Part shown: positions 11,236 through 22,519 of the stretch, in pieces
Numbering within the stretch: position 1 is the first letter of the stretch
Layout: each line of letters begins with the position of its first letter
Assembly: GCA_038025085.1 (NCBI GenBank)
Contig: CM076146.1
Location: 12,090,001 to 12,154,000, forward strand
Length of the DNA stretch: 64,000 nt
Reading direction: 5' to 3'
Origin: Tetragonia tetragonoides
Taxonomy: Eukaryota; Streptophyta; Magnoliopsida; Caryophyllales; Aizoaceae
Made by a program: the position numbers and the translations under genes
Notes under the pieces: generated by a model
Databases searched by the model: none
What the model saw: the letters and a program-made list of their open reading frames with translations, nothing else
What the model was told of the DNA's origin: nothing

Positions 11236-14200
11236 CCCCCCCGCAAGTTGGAGGGTGATAACATCCCCAACTTGGATAGCAAATTATGATGAAGGGGTCC
11301 TGATAAGCTCTTGGTGAATATATCTGCCAATTGGTGTTGGGTTGGCACATAGGATAGACTGATCAGACCATCTTGTAATTTTTCTCTCACAAAATGGCAA
11401 TCAAGATCAATGTGTTTAGTGCGCTCGTGGTAAACTGGGTTCCTGGCAATATATATAGCTGCTTGGCTATCACATTTAAGAGGTACAGGAACAATGGCAG
11501 GTACTGTAAACTCATGCAGCAGTCTGGTAAGCCAAGCAAGTTCTGCTGTAACCCTGCGCATGGACCTGTATTCAGCTTCTGCAGAGCTTAAAGAAACAGT
11601 TGCTTGTTTCTTGCTTTTCCAAGAAATGGGACTACCACCTAAAAGGATGAAATAGCCACTTACAGACCTCCTTGTGTTGGGACAGGAAGCCCAATCTGAG
11701 TCACAATAGGCTTCAAGAGTTAAATCAGAAGAAGCATTGAGATAAATGCCTTTAGAATAATCTTTGCTCAAATATCTCAGGGTATGCAGAGCTGCTTGCC
11801 AGTGAGGTTCTCTTGGATCCTGCATAAATTGGCTTAAGAATTGCACAGCATAAGCAAGATCAGGCCTTGTATTTGTCAAGTAATTCAACTTGCCAACCAA
11901 TTTTCTGTATAAACTAGGATCTGCAATTGGCTTGCCAAAGTCAGGTCTCAGTTTCAGATTAGTTTCCAAAGGATAGTGTGCAGGAGCAACATGCTGATGA
12001 TCAAATTCCTTTAATAATTCAGCTGCAAATTTTCTCTGTGTCATGATCACACCATGAGATTCTTGTATGATTTCTATGCCAAGAAAATAATTCAAAGAAC
12101 CTAAATCCTTTATCTTGAATGTGGAATGCAGAAAATCTTTCAAGGCATTCATTTCCTCCAAGTGATTGCCAGTGAGTAAAATGTCATCCACATAAACAGC
12201 TACAAAAATGATACTCTTTCCCATTGCCTTATAGAACAGGGAATAATCATTCTTGGATTGAATATATCCTCGTGATCTTAATGCTGTAGAAATTTTAGCA
12301 TGCCATTGCCTAGAGGCTTGTTTAAGGCCATACAGAGATTTCTTCAATTTCAGAACTTTAGTAGGATCAGATAAAGTCAAGCCAGGAGGGGGTTTCATGT
12401 AAATGTCTTCATCCAAATCCCCATGCAGAAAGGCATTATTGACATCTAGTTGTTGCATAGGCCATTGCAACTTCACTGCAGTAGCAATAAGGCTCCTAAT
12501 AGTTGTCATTTTCACAACTGGAGAAAATGTTTCAGTGTAATCAATGCCAGCCTTTTGAGTGCAACCTTTGATGACTAATCTTCCTTTATACCTCTCAATG
12601 GTACCATCTGCGTGCTTTTTGATTTTATACACCCATTTGCTACTGATAGGCTTCTTACCCTTAGGTAGAACAGCCTCTTCCCAAGTGTCATTATCTTCAA
12701 GAGCAGAAAACTCTTGTTGCATAGCATTCTGCCAAGCAGGTATGCCAGCAGCTTCCTCATAATTTGCAGGCTCATGTAATTCATTAGTAATGTTAAGCAA
12801 TTGCTGATTAGATGGTGAAAAAGTGGAAAAACAAATATGATTGGGAATAGAAAATGATGAGGTTAAAGTATGAGGACAAGCATGTATGCAAGCAATATCA
12901 GAATTAGAGGATGCCAGGGCTGCATGACTGCAAACATAATCACCTAGGTAAAAAGGTTGTTGAGTAGATCTAACAGACCTTCTAAGAGGAGGAGCATGAG
13001 TGGAAGGTGATGAAGTGATAGGAGGAGAAGGAGGAGGAGATGGAGATGGAGGAGGGGATGGATGTGAAATGTGATTAGGAGATGGAATATGAGGAACTGA
13101 CTGATTGGATGATGGAGAGGAAGATGAGAGATCATGAAAGTCAAATGGTGTTTGAGAAGAAAAAGGAAGAAAATAATCTGTGTGTTGAAGAGAAGGAAAG
13201 GATGTTTCTTGGAAGATAACATCCCTTGACATCTGAATTTTGTGTGTATCAAGATTATATAGCTTGTAAGCTTTCTTCCCTAGAGGATAACCCAGGAAGA
13301 TACATGGTGAAGCTCTTGGTTGAAACTTGTCACGACCTTGTCTAAGAGTGGAAGCATAACATAAACAACCAAAAGACTTGAGATGAGAGTATGAAGGTGG
13401 ATGACCAAACAAGAGCTCAAAAGGTGATTTATTGTGAAGAATTTTCATTGGAAACCTATTAATGAGATAGGTAGCTGTGAGAATGCAATCCCCCCAAAAA
13501 ATCACAGGTAATTGTGATTGAATAAGGAGAGCTCGAGCTGTTTCTAGGAGATGTTGGTGTTTTCTTTCAACTACACCATTCTGCTGAGGTGTATCTCTAA
13601 CACTGGTCTGATGTAAAATGCCCTTAGACTGAAAGTAAGCTGTTGCTTCTCTACTTGATCCTAGCTCAAGAGCATTGTCAGTCCTAAAGGTTTTAATCTT
13701 GGCATTGAACTGAGTGGAAACCATTTCAGTGAAGGTTTGGAGGAGAGGGAAGGCATTACTCTTAGTTTTGAGAAGGTGAGTCCAAGTAGCTCTGCTAAAA
13801 TCCTCAACTATTGTAAGAAAATAGTGATAACCTCCATGGGTAGCTGTATGATAAGGTTCCCAGACATCAACATGAACAAGGTCAAAAAGGTTTGAGGATT
13901 GTGTTTGACTAAGAGGGAAAGGTAACCTATGCTGTCTAGCTTTTGGACAAATATCACAGCATTTAATAGCATCAATGGAATTATCAGGAAAAAATGAGAG
14001 TTGTTTGAGCTTGTATAAAGGTAAGTGACCCAACCTTTGGTGCCAAATATGACCATTTTCATTATTTCTAACAGAATTACACAAAGCTTCTTGTACAAAA
14101 GAAGAAATCATAGATTCATCAACTGAATTATTCACATTAAACAGTTGAGAAGAGCTAGGAACATGTTTATTTGTAGGAGAAAAATCAGCTAGATTACATG

Positions 14201-15941
14201 CTTTGTCTAACTGAACAGAATTTGAATTATGAGATGCAGGAAATCTGAGTTGTGTTTGAGCTTGAGAGACAGGCTTATGTTGCAGCAAATACAGCCCTGA
14301 GTGAACATTACCAAGTTCCAGTGGCCTCTTCATTGAAGGGCACTGAAAATAACATTTGGAATTAGTGAAAATGGCATAAGAGAAAGCTTGTCTGCACAGT
14401 TTGCCTATTGAGAGCAAATTATACTTGAATTGTGGAACATGAAGCACATTATGCAGAATAATGTCAGGATGAATGCGCACAGAACCAATTTTATGCACAC
14501 TAACAACATGACCATTAGGCAAAGTTACATGATAAGCTTTAGGTAGGGTTTGTGTTTGGAAGAACAGGTTTTCATTGTGGCACATATGGTCACTGGCACC
14601 AGTGTCAATGATCCATGTGTAATCAGCAACTGACCAACAATTACAACAAACACATTTACCAGAAAATGTATGAGAAGAGCAAGCTTTTATACCTGAGCAA
14701 TTTGCAGCTGTGAAGGCTTGACCAGTAGGTCCTGCAGGAATAATGTTGAGACCTCCAGAATAAGAATAATTGCTGTGAGCTCCAGTCTGATCAGTAGATT
14801 TACTACTGGCTTGTAGATTACTCATCATAGACATAAGTTGAGTAAATTGAGCTTGAGAAATATTCTGGTTATTATTACCAGAATTCCAGGACTGAGAACC
14901 TTGAGTTGCAGGAGCATTTTGAGTTGCATTGACAGTATTGCATAAATTCCAGTTTTGTGAGGCATTGTGTGAGAAATCCTCTCCAGGTTGAGAAACAATG
15001 TCATATTGCTCATTCATTGCATTATTAGCAAATCTCTTATTCTTAGTGAACTTGAAGTCTTTAGGAAAGCCTACAAGTCTATAGCATTTACTTGCAATAT
15101 GCCCTGGCTTCTTGCAATGATTGCAGATAATTCTTTTTGCCATCAAATTTTGTTTCTGACTTTGATTAAATTGAATATTCTGCTGAGCATCTTGATTGTG
15201 ATTTGACGCATACATAGATGCAGAATCATTAACAAACTGTGAAGAAGCATGGACTTCTCTTTGCTTCTCTTCTTGAGATAATAAGGCATATGCCTGACTT
15301 ATAGAGGGAAGAGATTTCATCATTAGAATGTTACCTCTAATGTGACTGTAATCACTGTTGAGTCCCATGAGGAATTGAACAAGACGCTGATCTTCATTGA
15401 ACTTCTGGAAAACTTGTGCAGCACCACAAGAACAAATAGGCAGAGAAGATAGAGTATTCAATTCATCCCAATTTTTTTTTTGTTTGGTGAAATATCCAGC
15501 AATATCATTCGTACCTTGACCTGATAAATGAATATCTTTCTCTAATTGAAATAGTTTGGCACCACTAGCTTGACCATAACGATCTTCAAGTTCTTTCCAG
15601 ATATCATGAGCTGAATCCGAATAAAGAACACTCTCAGCTATATCTTGAGATAAAACATTCAAGATCCATGATGTAACCATATCGTTGCACCTCTTCCATT
15701 GATTATAGTTAGGATCAGTTGCAGAAGGTTGAGAATTCGAAGTGATGAAAAACAGCTTGTTTTTCGCTGACAGGGCTATTGACATTGATTTCTTCCATGA
15801 ACCAAAGCTCGAGCCATCAAAAGACTTCGACACCAATAATAAGCCAGGATGATCAGCAGGATGAAGAAATAAAGGATCAGATTGATCAATAGAATTTGAA
15901 CCAGAATTTGAGCCTTGCGAACCAGAATCTTGACTTGTCAT
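11220..15941 (-). CDS. Copia gag-pol polyprotein, intact (1573 aa)
   Basis: This polyprotein carries out replication of the element in virus-like particles. Domains in order are: N-terminal copia gag (about 25-240); CCHC zinc knuckle CNHCKKPGHIASKC (273-286); aspartic protease with WIIDTGASDH (active site near 446-450); GAG-pre-integrase HHCC (HQRLGH near 634, CCDIC near 661); integrase with D692, D755 and E792 (QQNGVVERKH); a proline/serine-rich linker (about 940-990); reverse transcriptase with AVYVDD (near 1250-1253); and RNase H with CDSDWAS (D1414), SSAEAEY (E1455) and CDSQAA (D1491). All catalytic residues are present with no stop or frameshift. The ATG is the first in the frame, about 240 bp after the PBS. 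The C-terminus overlaps the polypurine tract and the first bases of the 3' LTR. The copia lineage is not assigned. Confidence 0.96.
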   Translation of the reverse strand: MTSQDSGSQGSNSGSNSIDQSDPLFLHPADHPGLLLVSKSFDGSSFGSWKKSMSIALSAKNKLFFITSNSQPSATDPNYNQWKRCNDMVTSWILNVLSQDIAESVLYSDSAHDIWKELEDRYGQASGAKLFQLEKDIHLSGQGTNDIAGYFTKQKKNWDELNTLSSLPICSCGAAQVFQKFNEDQRLVQFLMGLNSDYSHIRGNILMMKSLPSISQAYALLSQEEKQREVHASSQFVNDSASMYASNHNQDAQQNIQFNQSQKQNLMAKRIICNHCKKPGHIASKCYRLVGFPKDFKFTKNKRFANNAMNEQYDIVSQPGEDFSHNASQNWNLCNTVNATQNAPATQGSQSWNSGNNNQNISQAQFTQLMSMMSNLQASSKSTDQTGAHSNYSYSGGLNIIPAGPTGQAFTAANCSGIKACSSHTFSGKCVCCNCWSVADYTWIIDTGASDHMCHNENLFFQTQTLPKAYHVTLPNGHVVSVHKIGSVRIHPDIILHNVLHVPQFKYNLLSIGKLCRQAFSYAIFTNSKCYFQCPSMKRPLELGNVHSGLYLLQHKPVSQAQTQLRFPASHNSNSVQLDKACNLADFSPTNKHVPSSSQLFNVNNSVDESMISSFVQEALCNSVRNNENGHIWHQRLGHLPLYKLKQLSFFPDNSIDAIKCCDICPKARQHRLPFPLSQTQSSNLFDLVHVDVWEPYHTATHGGYHYFLTIVEDFSRATWTHLLKTKSNAFPLLQTFTEMVSTQFNAKIKTFRTDNALELGSSREATAYFQSKGILHQTSVRDTPQQNGVVERKHQHLLETARALLIQSQLPVIFWGDCILTATYLINRFPMKILHNKSPFELLFGHPPSYSHLKSFGCLCYASTLRQGRDKFQPRASPCIFLGYPLGKKAYKLYNLDTHKIQMSRDVIFQETSFPSLQHTDYFLPFSSQTPFDFHDLSSSSPSSNQSVPHIPSPNHISHPSPPPSPSPPPSPPITSSPSTHAPPLRRSVRSTQQPFYLGDYVCSHAALASSNSDIACIHACPHTLTSSFSIPNHICFSTFSPSNQQLLNITNELHEPANYEEAAGIPAWQNAMQQEFSALEDNDTWEEAVLPKGKKPISSKWVYKIKKHADGTIERYKGRLVIKGCTQKAGIDYTETFSPVVKMTTIRSLIATAVKLQWPMQQLDVNNAFLHGDLDEDIYMKPPPGLTLSDPTKVLKLKKSLYGLKQASRQWHAKISTALRSRGYIQSKNDYSLFYKAMGKSIIFVAVYVDDILLTGNHLEEMNALKDFLHSTFKIKDLGSLNYFLGIEIIQESHGVIMTQRKFAAELLKEFDHQHVAPAHYPLETNLKLRPDFGKPIADPSLYRKLVGKLNYLTNTRPDLAYAVQFLSQFMQDPREPHWQAALHTLRYLSKDYSKGIYLNASSDLTLEAYCDSDWASCPNTRRSVSGYFILLGGSPISWKSKKQATVSLSSAEAEYRSMRRVTAELAWLTRLLHEFTVPAIVPVPLKCDSQAAIYIARNPVYHERTKHIDLDCHFVREKLQDGLISLSYVPTQHQLADIFTKSLSGPLHHNLLSKLGMLSPSNLRGGVRHN
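11236..11244 (-). other. Polypurine tract of the Copia element
   Basis: On the minus strand GCGGGGGGG immediately precedes the 3' LTR start TGTTAGAC, the expected primer for plus-strand synthesis. It also encodes residues near the polyprotein C-terminus. Confidence 0.85.
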
Positions 15942-16181
15942 TGCGGATAAAAGGAAAATCGATCAATTATATTGTCGTGAATCGATCGCAGGAAAAAGAA
16001 AATGAATACCTAAATCAGATTGAGCTATGATTAATTGACGAAGAACAAACCAATTAATCGAAAAATGAAATGAAATTGATTGTGATTGTGAAGCTTGATT
16101 GTCGATGAAGCAAATCGAAACAATCGAAGATGAAATGAACTGATTAGAAGTGATTTAGGTATTCGATTTGAGCTTAGCAAT

Positions 16182-16193
16182 GCTCTGATACCA
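16182..16193 (-). other. Copia primer-binding site (initiator tRNA-Met)
   Basis: The minus-strand sequence TGGTATCAGAGC directly abuts the 5' LTR and is complementary to the 3' end of plant initiator methionine tRNA. Confidence 0.92.
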
Positions 16194-16488
16194 TGTTGAT
16201 GTTGATCAACTAAGCTCAAGAACACAACAGAAAATGTGTTTTAGAGAGAGAAAGAAAATGAGAGAATCTGAGTTAAATTCTCAGTTGTATATTGAATGAA
16301 TGAATACAGAAAACAATGTTAGTAAAGCTTATATACAGCAACTGATTAGCTAACTCAACAAAGCAAAAACAGAGCCTGTATAACTAACTCTAACAGAAAC
16401 TCTAACAAACTGTTTACTGTTTCTAACAAACTTTTCTAACAAACAGAAAAATCGAATATAAATACATTGAGATTAATTATGTCTAACA
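16194..16488 (-). repeat. Copia 5' LTR
   Basis: It is the same length as the 3' LTR, with one visible base difference near its inner end. The TATA-like box is at 16,327-16,335. It is flanked by TSD GTTTC. Confidence 0.95.
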
Positions 16489-16829
16489 GTTTCTGGGCAC
16501 TTAATGACTAAGTGGGGCAATTGCTGGCGATTTGGGTCAAGCACCGTCATGAAAATGACACAACATCAGCTAAACAGCGGAGCAGCAACAAAACATCGAC
16601 AACAACAGCAAGTCGCGAAACAGAGAAGAGGCAGGGAACACGCACAAAACTGACCCAATAGAGGAGAGAAATTCCATCCCCAACAGCAAAGTCGCAGCAG
16701 TGACAGTAGAGTTTTAGAAGGAGAAATTAACTAAAGAAGATGGTGGCTAAAAGAGCATGAGTCGTGAAAATGGGGGTGGAGCAAGGTGAAGTGTGAAAGA
16801 GGAGGTGAGAGAATTTGAGGGGATATAAG
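16489..16829 (-). other. Host sequence between Copia and hAT, leader-like
   Basis: The minus strand is CT-rich (CCTCAAATTCTCTCACCTCC...) like a plant 5' leader and contains a 36-codon frame starting ATGGAATTTCTCTCC. Upstream, across the hAT insertion, lies CTTATATC, which resembles a TATA box and is the hAT target site. Downstream, across the Copia insertion, the transcript-like sequence resumes at 10,940. I infer one host transcription unit split by two insertions. The product is unknown. Confidence 0.35.
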
Positions 16830-16839
16830 TAGACCTGGC

Positions 16840-17205
16840 AAAGCTGACCCGGACCCGCCAACCCGACCCGAAATACCCCACCCGAGACCCGATTCAATCC
16901 GAGTAGTGACATCCGAAGTTGAACTGAAACCCGAAAGGAACCCGAGCCGAACTGTAACCGACCCGGGATTATCAAACCCGACAATGACTCGGATCCGATT
17001 TTAACCCTACCCAAAACCGAATCGAACCGAAAAACCGAAACCAATCCGAACCAAATATTATCCGAATTTCTACGAACCGAATCTGAACCAGTCCGAACCC
17101 GAACCGAACCCAAACCGATTCATAAACCAAACCAAATATAACCGAAATTTGATGACCCAAACCGAATCAAACAAAACCCAAACAAAACCGAATCAATCAT
17201 GAACT
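16840..17205. repeat. hAT left subterminal repeat region
   Basis: About ten ACCCGA/AACCCG motifs and numerous AACCGAA motifs fill the first 370 bp. Arrays of short motifs inside hAT ends commonly bind the transposase; that role here is inferred. Confidence 0.75.
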
Positions 17206-18371
17206 CGAAAATGGTTTTTTTTAAACACTTTTTGGCAATATTTTATATTGCATATTAATATGTTAAGTTAAGAATATAGCTTCATTGAAAACGAACCACC
17301 TACATTTTTTTTTTAACACTCTATCACTCTATATATGTATCTTGATTGCTTACCATTTATCTAATACTATTTATATATATACAATATACAAAATAACTTT
17401 AAACATATATTCTCACGTTAGCAACAACTTTGCTAATTTATAAAATAATCGATAAACGATAACAAGTTGAGCATAACTTGCGTTTTAATGACAAAGCGGA
17501 TCTTCTAAATTAATAGAAGCACCAAAAAGTAATGGAAGCCATTGTACATGCAAGACGAAAGACTAGACCAATCTAGACCATTGGTGTGTTCAGAAGATGT
17601 CAAGCTCTAATTTCCTAATGCTTGTTAGAGGATTAACATAGCACATTAGATCATCTAAGTTGACTAGTAGTAAAATTGTCAGCCATTAAACCACAATCAT
17701 TATTTGATCTTCCTCAGCATTAGAAAAAGAAGCAAAAAAAGATAAGAAACATAGTTTGTCCACCTGCTAACTCATTTGGCTCCACATGCATTAAAGAGCT
17801 ACTGAGTACAGTCAATATGAGAATGAAAAGGCCCAAGGATTAGCTCAATAGGCACGATGTACTCAGATAAGCCATTGACAAGTTACAACTATGTAATTTC
17901 CTTTAAGTTACTAGCCAAGTAGCTAGCATTTGAATCAAAGTCACAAAAGTTTTAGACAGGTTACAACTCTAAGTTGTTACTTCTTAGTACTACTACTTAC
18001 TAGCCAAGCATCTACCAAACTGTCATTATCTAAGCTACTATCGACAAACACTATAATAACATTTCCAACATGATATGAATCATCAATGGGAAGACAAGAT
18101 CATCAAGCCAAAATGAAACCGAAGCTAACTTGTGCCACAAATATTTCAAAATGTTAACTAGTTATAAAGTCACAAAAGTCCTCGCATCCGAGTTTCAACT
18201 TCAAAATATCCAGCTCCATCATCAAAGCTTATCTTCCACACACCTTAGCCAGCACCTAAAAAGGAGCAAATATTCAGAAACATGAAACAAATAGAGTAGT
18301 AGAAAGCATGTTTCAAAGGCTACTGAATTTTAAAGAGAACTACCTTTCATATCTAATAAAAGAGAACTGAG

Positions 18372-20726
18372 TCATTTGTTGCGTCTTCTAGGATCTTTAG
18401 TTGCATTCCAATCCACAGTAGAACCAACAAAGTCATCTTCCTCAATTGCTACACAACAAAAACAAGTCATAAAAAATATACTTGAAGGCTGTAAAAACAA
18501 GCACAGATCACAATGAAGAAATCTGTACAAATTCTTACATTCATAGCCATATAGCCAACTTCGAGAGGTTATCAATGCCTCCACATTCTGGGGTAGGTAC
18601 GAGCTCCTATATTTGTTCAAAATCCTACCTCCAATGCTAAAGGTTGATTATGAAGCAACAGTTGTGAGAGGTACACTTAAAATATCTCTGGCTAGATAGG
18701 AAAGCGGTCCATAAAGTTTTTCATTTTCTTTCCACCAATCCAAAATGTTCAACTCTGTATTTCTGTCCACTTTAGTATCCTCTAGGTAGATATCCAACTT
18801 GGACCTGTTTGGACCTGCTCAAAGCACCCTCGGCGGAGTTTTCCTTGTCAAAATCCTGTCAAAAAAATAATTAAAAGAAACAAAACTGAAATCAGTACTG
18901 TCAATAATATGTGCTGCAAAGGTTATTATTTTGCTCATTTGTAATTTGACAGCAATTAGAATAAAGTAATTTGAAAACATGGAAATTGAAGAATAAAGTA
19001 TAGATAATAATGGAACTCACTAGGTTGATAACAAGGGAAGATGGACACTTACATCAAGATAATCATATTTACGCTTGCGATTTGCTGATTTTCTGGGGTT
19101 CGATGTCAATGGGGTTTCATGAGAAGTGTTGCTTGTACTCGGAGCATATTCCTTAAGGAAACACCTAAGCTTAAATTCCACATCGCTCACCTTCGTAGTA
19201 GCTGCTTATTCATCACCAAGCAACCTTTTATAACAGAACTGAAGGCACTGAGACTTATAACGAGGATCAAGAACCACAGCAAATGCAAATAACATTGTAT
19301 AGTCATCATCCTCTGTGTTCTGCCAGTACTTGTCATACTCAAATTGCATGTCTATTGCCATGTTTCTCAAAGACTTATCAAAATCACTGATTACCGAAGT
19401 ATCCACCAAGTTCTTTAGTATCATTGCAATCTTCCACATATTCTCAAAGTACAAATTTGTTGTTGGGTAGTCACTACCAGAGAATAATTCTGTAATTTCG
19501 GCAAAAGGTTCCAGAATATCTCGAATTTTTTCTATAATCTCCCATTCATCAGATTCTGGAAAAGACTTGTATTGGGAATCGTAAGCAACCAATTCCTTAA
19601 AAGCATAACGATATAAAAGAGCCCTGTCAAGCATCATATATGTCGAGTTCCACCTAGTAGGAACATCTAACCACAATCCCTTAGTCTCTGTTATCATGGA
19701 AAGTGAGACACAATACTTGAAAGACTTCATTAGTGACTCTGACCATTTGACATATTTCACACTATCTCTAACCTTCACAACAATATCCTTGATCAAAGTT
19801 AAACCATCCTTAACAATCAGATTCAACACATGTGCAGCACACCGAACATGAAAAAGCCTACCTCCATACAACAAAGGCTCTCTTTCATTAAGTGTTTTTC
19901 TCAAATAGTCTTGCATCTTATCATTACTAGAGGCGTTATCTAATGTGATGGAAAATATCTTTTTCTGAATACCCCATTCTTGAAGTAAGCTTAACACAGC
20001 ACTATACATAGCATGTCCAGTGTGTGGTGAGTCTATGTGAATGAAATTTAGAACTCTACTAGATAGCTTCCAATTAGTATCAACAAAATGAGCTGTCAGA
20101 CATAGATAACCCTCAGTTTGGCAAGATGTCCACATGTCAGCAGTTAAGGAAATACGACCAGGAACATCATGAAGAGTAACTCTTAGTTTCTCTTTCAAAG
20201 TAGCATGCAATTTCAAGCAATCTGCTTTTGATGTGTTCCTACATATGCTACTAACTTGATTGTTCAAATAGGCATGGACTTCCCTATTTCCTTCATGTTC
20301 AACAGAAGAAAAGGCATACCCATGCTTTACAAGTGCTCTAGCCACCAAGTCTCTGTAAGTTTTGTGGTTGAAAGGAAGGGTATTACCTTTCATTTTGACA
20401 CTCTCCTTATATGCCTTACATCTACCAAGGTGTTTAAGCATGTTTGAAGTACCATAGTGTGAATCAGCAAGGAAGCATGAGCTCTTGCAATGGATGCATT
20501 CTGCTCTTTTCTTTCCATCCTCAAATTTTGTTCCGTCAATCACCAAACAGTCAAACCAAACTGGGCTTCTTCTTCTATCTACTGGGACTTCAACCACAAC
20601 TGTGGTGGTATCAGCAGCAATGGAGGTATCAACATCAATGGCGATGTCAACATCAATGGTGGTATCAGCATCAACATGAATCTCCAGGTCACATTCAGTA
20701 GTTTCTGGATTTGTGTGTTCTACCAT
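18372..20726 (-). pseudogene. hAT (RICESLEEPER-type, BED zinc finger) transposase, broken
   Basis: Three exons are visible: 20,726-19,053, 18,855-18,539 and 18,448-18,372, with GTAAGT or GTAAGA donors and CAG or TAG acceptors. The start ATG in ACCATGG follows a likely acceptor. Domains are: an acidic Asp/Thr-rich N-terminus, a BED finger (CIHCKSS...HLGRC), an RNase H-like core with acidic residues in LTADMWTS and ITLDNASSND, a CAAHVLNL helix and RWNSTY, and in exon 2 the C-terminal dimerisation region (LDWWKEN...YLARDILSVP). Three lesions are seen: TAA at 19,206-19,208 near the exon 1 end, a 10-bp duplication (18,801-18,820) shifting frame in exon 2, and TAA at 18,648-18,650 in VAS*STFS. The encoded protein cannot be full length. 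Confidence 0.9.
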
Positions 20727-22282
20727 GGTTGCTGCACCAACAACCAAAATAATAAATATAAAATGGTTCATATACATCAGAATCGAGCTAACCAAAAACA
20801 TAAGCAGGAAGTAAACAACATTGCATTGTCTATCATATTTAATGTAGTAAAGCTTATTTGTCTCAGATTAAGCCATCACATATCATGAGAAAGGGGATAA
20901 GATCAGAACAATGGCACAAAATATAATAAGGAAAACATCACTTGCATAATATGCCACATTTAAGAAGACATGAGTTACTTAATGACAAATGATTCTATTA
21001 GATCCATACAAATCAGTTAAAGTCTTCAAGCCAATTACAAAGATAGTTGACCATGAATGTGGCTCATAAAGAGTGAAACTAGCAGTCATTAAATAGAATA
21101 TACTTAGTACATCATTGAAAGTAAAAGCTCACACACACAGCTTGTTATCTAGTTGGATTACTCAGCAAGGATTGTCAAATTCTCACATTTCAATAATTAT
21201 TACTAGTCACCTTTTTATTCAGTAGGTTTAATAATGTTTGACGAAGAAACGGATTAAAGACTACACTTCAATATATATGCCGCAGGTTGATTCTTTTTCT
21301 TTCCCTATACTGTTTCAATAATCTTATAGCAACTCATTCTAGTTCTAGTGATGAGGATTTTACTTACTAAGCATCAAACTGTTAAAAGATCACATTTTTT
21401 AAATGAACTTACAGTGGCATCTAAAACAAGTTATCTTCCCTTTCTCTGCTCTGCCACAGAATATAACAGATGATATCTACCAATTATACAAATCTAGATA
21501 CTCTTAGCTATATATTTTTTTATACAATTACATAACCTCATCTAATAACTTAATACAGATGAGATGGAGGGGGGTTAAACCAATTCATATTTTTTTTAAG
21601 GAATGGAAGGTCACTTAGATATCACAATGTTGAGTATCTTAACCTTATAATATTTAAGTGGAACATGGAAGCTACTTAATGGAGCATTATGTTGTTCCTA
21701 CATTCACTTAGCTTATTTAATTTTGATTGAAGACCAAACTCTTTTGATGTGCGTATAGCATTTCTAGGCTTGTTTATGTTTCCAATATGAGTAGTTATCA
21801 ACATTATTTAGTAAGCACTAAGCACTAAGCACTAACTAAGCACGTATTTAGTATCACAAAACTACATAGGTATTAACCCAACACTTCAAAGAAAACATAC
21901 AAGATGAACAACCAGCTTCCATTTTAAACAAACTAACAGTTCATGAAAACCAAAACCCCACAAAAACCCACAACCCAATTTTACCTTTATTGCCAAATAG
22001 CTAGCTGACGGTGATGATTATGAATACTAGACAACCTGCAAACATACCCAGACCCAAAATCACATACGCATAGACATACCCAATTAGAAAGAGAGAGTAC
22101 GACTAGCAAAAAAAGAAAAAAAATTAGAGAGAGAGAATAAAAGGAGCAAGGGAGAGAGTGAGCAATTACCGAAAGGAGTTAAATAATTAACTCAATCCCT
22201 GCAAAAACACATGACACAAGATGAAGATTAGTGTTGCTTGTGGTAAAATTCATTAAATACTAAATCAAATTAGAAACCCTAA

Positions 22283-22285
<3 letters not shown>

Positions 22286-22332
<47 letters not shown>
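22286..22332. repeat. (GA)n microsatellite
   Basis: An almost pure GA run of about 46 bp inside the hAT element, upstream of the transposase on the minus strand. Confidence 0.95.
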
Positions 22333-22334
<2 letters not shown>

Positions 22335-22519
22335 TTACCGAATGGAAACCAGAGAGTGAAAAACTCAAACTTTGCTAGATCTGAAAGAGTTTTAGGGTAA
22401 AGAAAAGAGAAGGAGCAAGGCGGTGAGCGGGTGAGTTCTTGGTGAAAATGAAAGCATATTTTACTTTAATACTTATATACTACCACCAATTGAAATATTT
22501 TAGGGGGAGTAATTTTGGG

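Larger units (their letters stand above)
10941..16488 (-). mobile_element. Full-length Ty1/copia LTR retrotransposon
   Basis: This complete 5548-bp element is read on the minus strand. Its two 295-bp LTRs differ at a single visible base (AACAAAACAG versus AACACAACAG) and both start TGTTGATG and end TCTAACA. The flanking target-site duplication GTTTC is perfect (10,936-10,940 and 16,489-16,493). A primer-binding site for initiator tRNA-Met lies next to the 5' LTR and a polypurine tract next to the 3' LTR. A single uninterrupted gag-pol frame fills the interior. With one LTR difference in 295 bp the insertion is very recent, so the element may still be active or insertionally polymorphic. Confidence 0.97.

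Noticed and set aside
16727..17113. 128-codon minus-strand frame with GSVRVRTGSDS repeats
   Set aside because: Spans the hAT terminus and subterminal CCCGA motifs; a repeat artefact.
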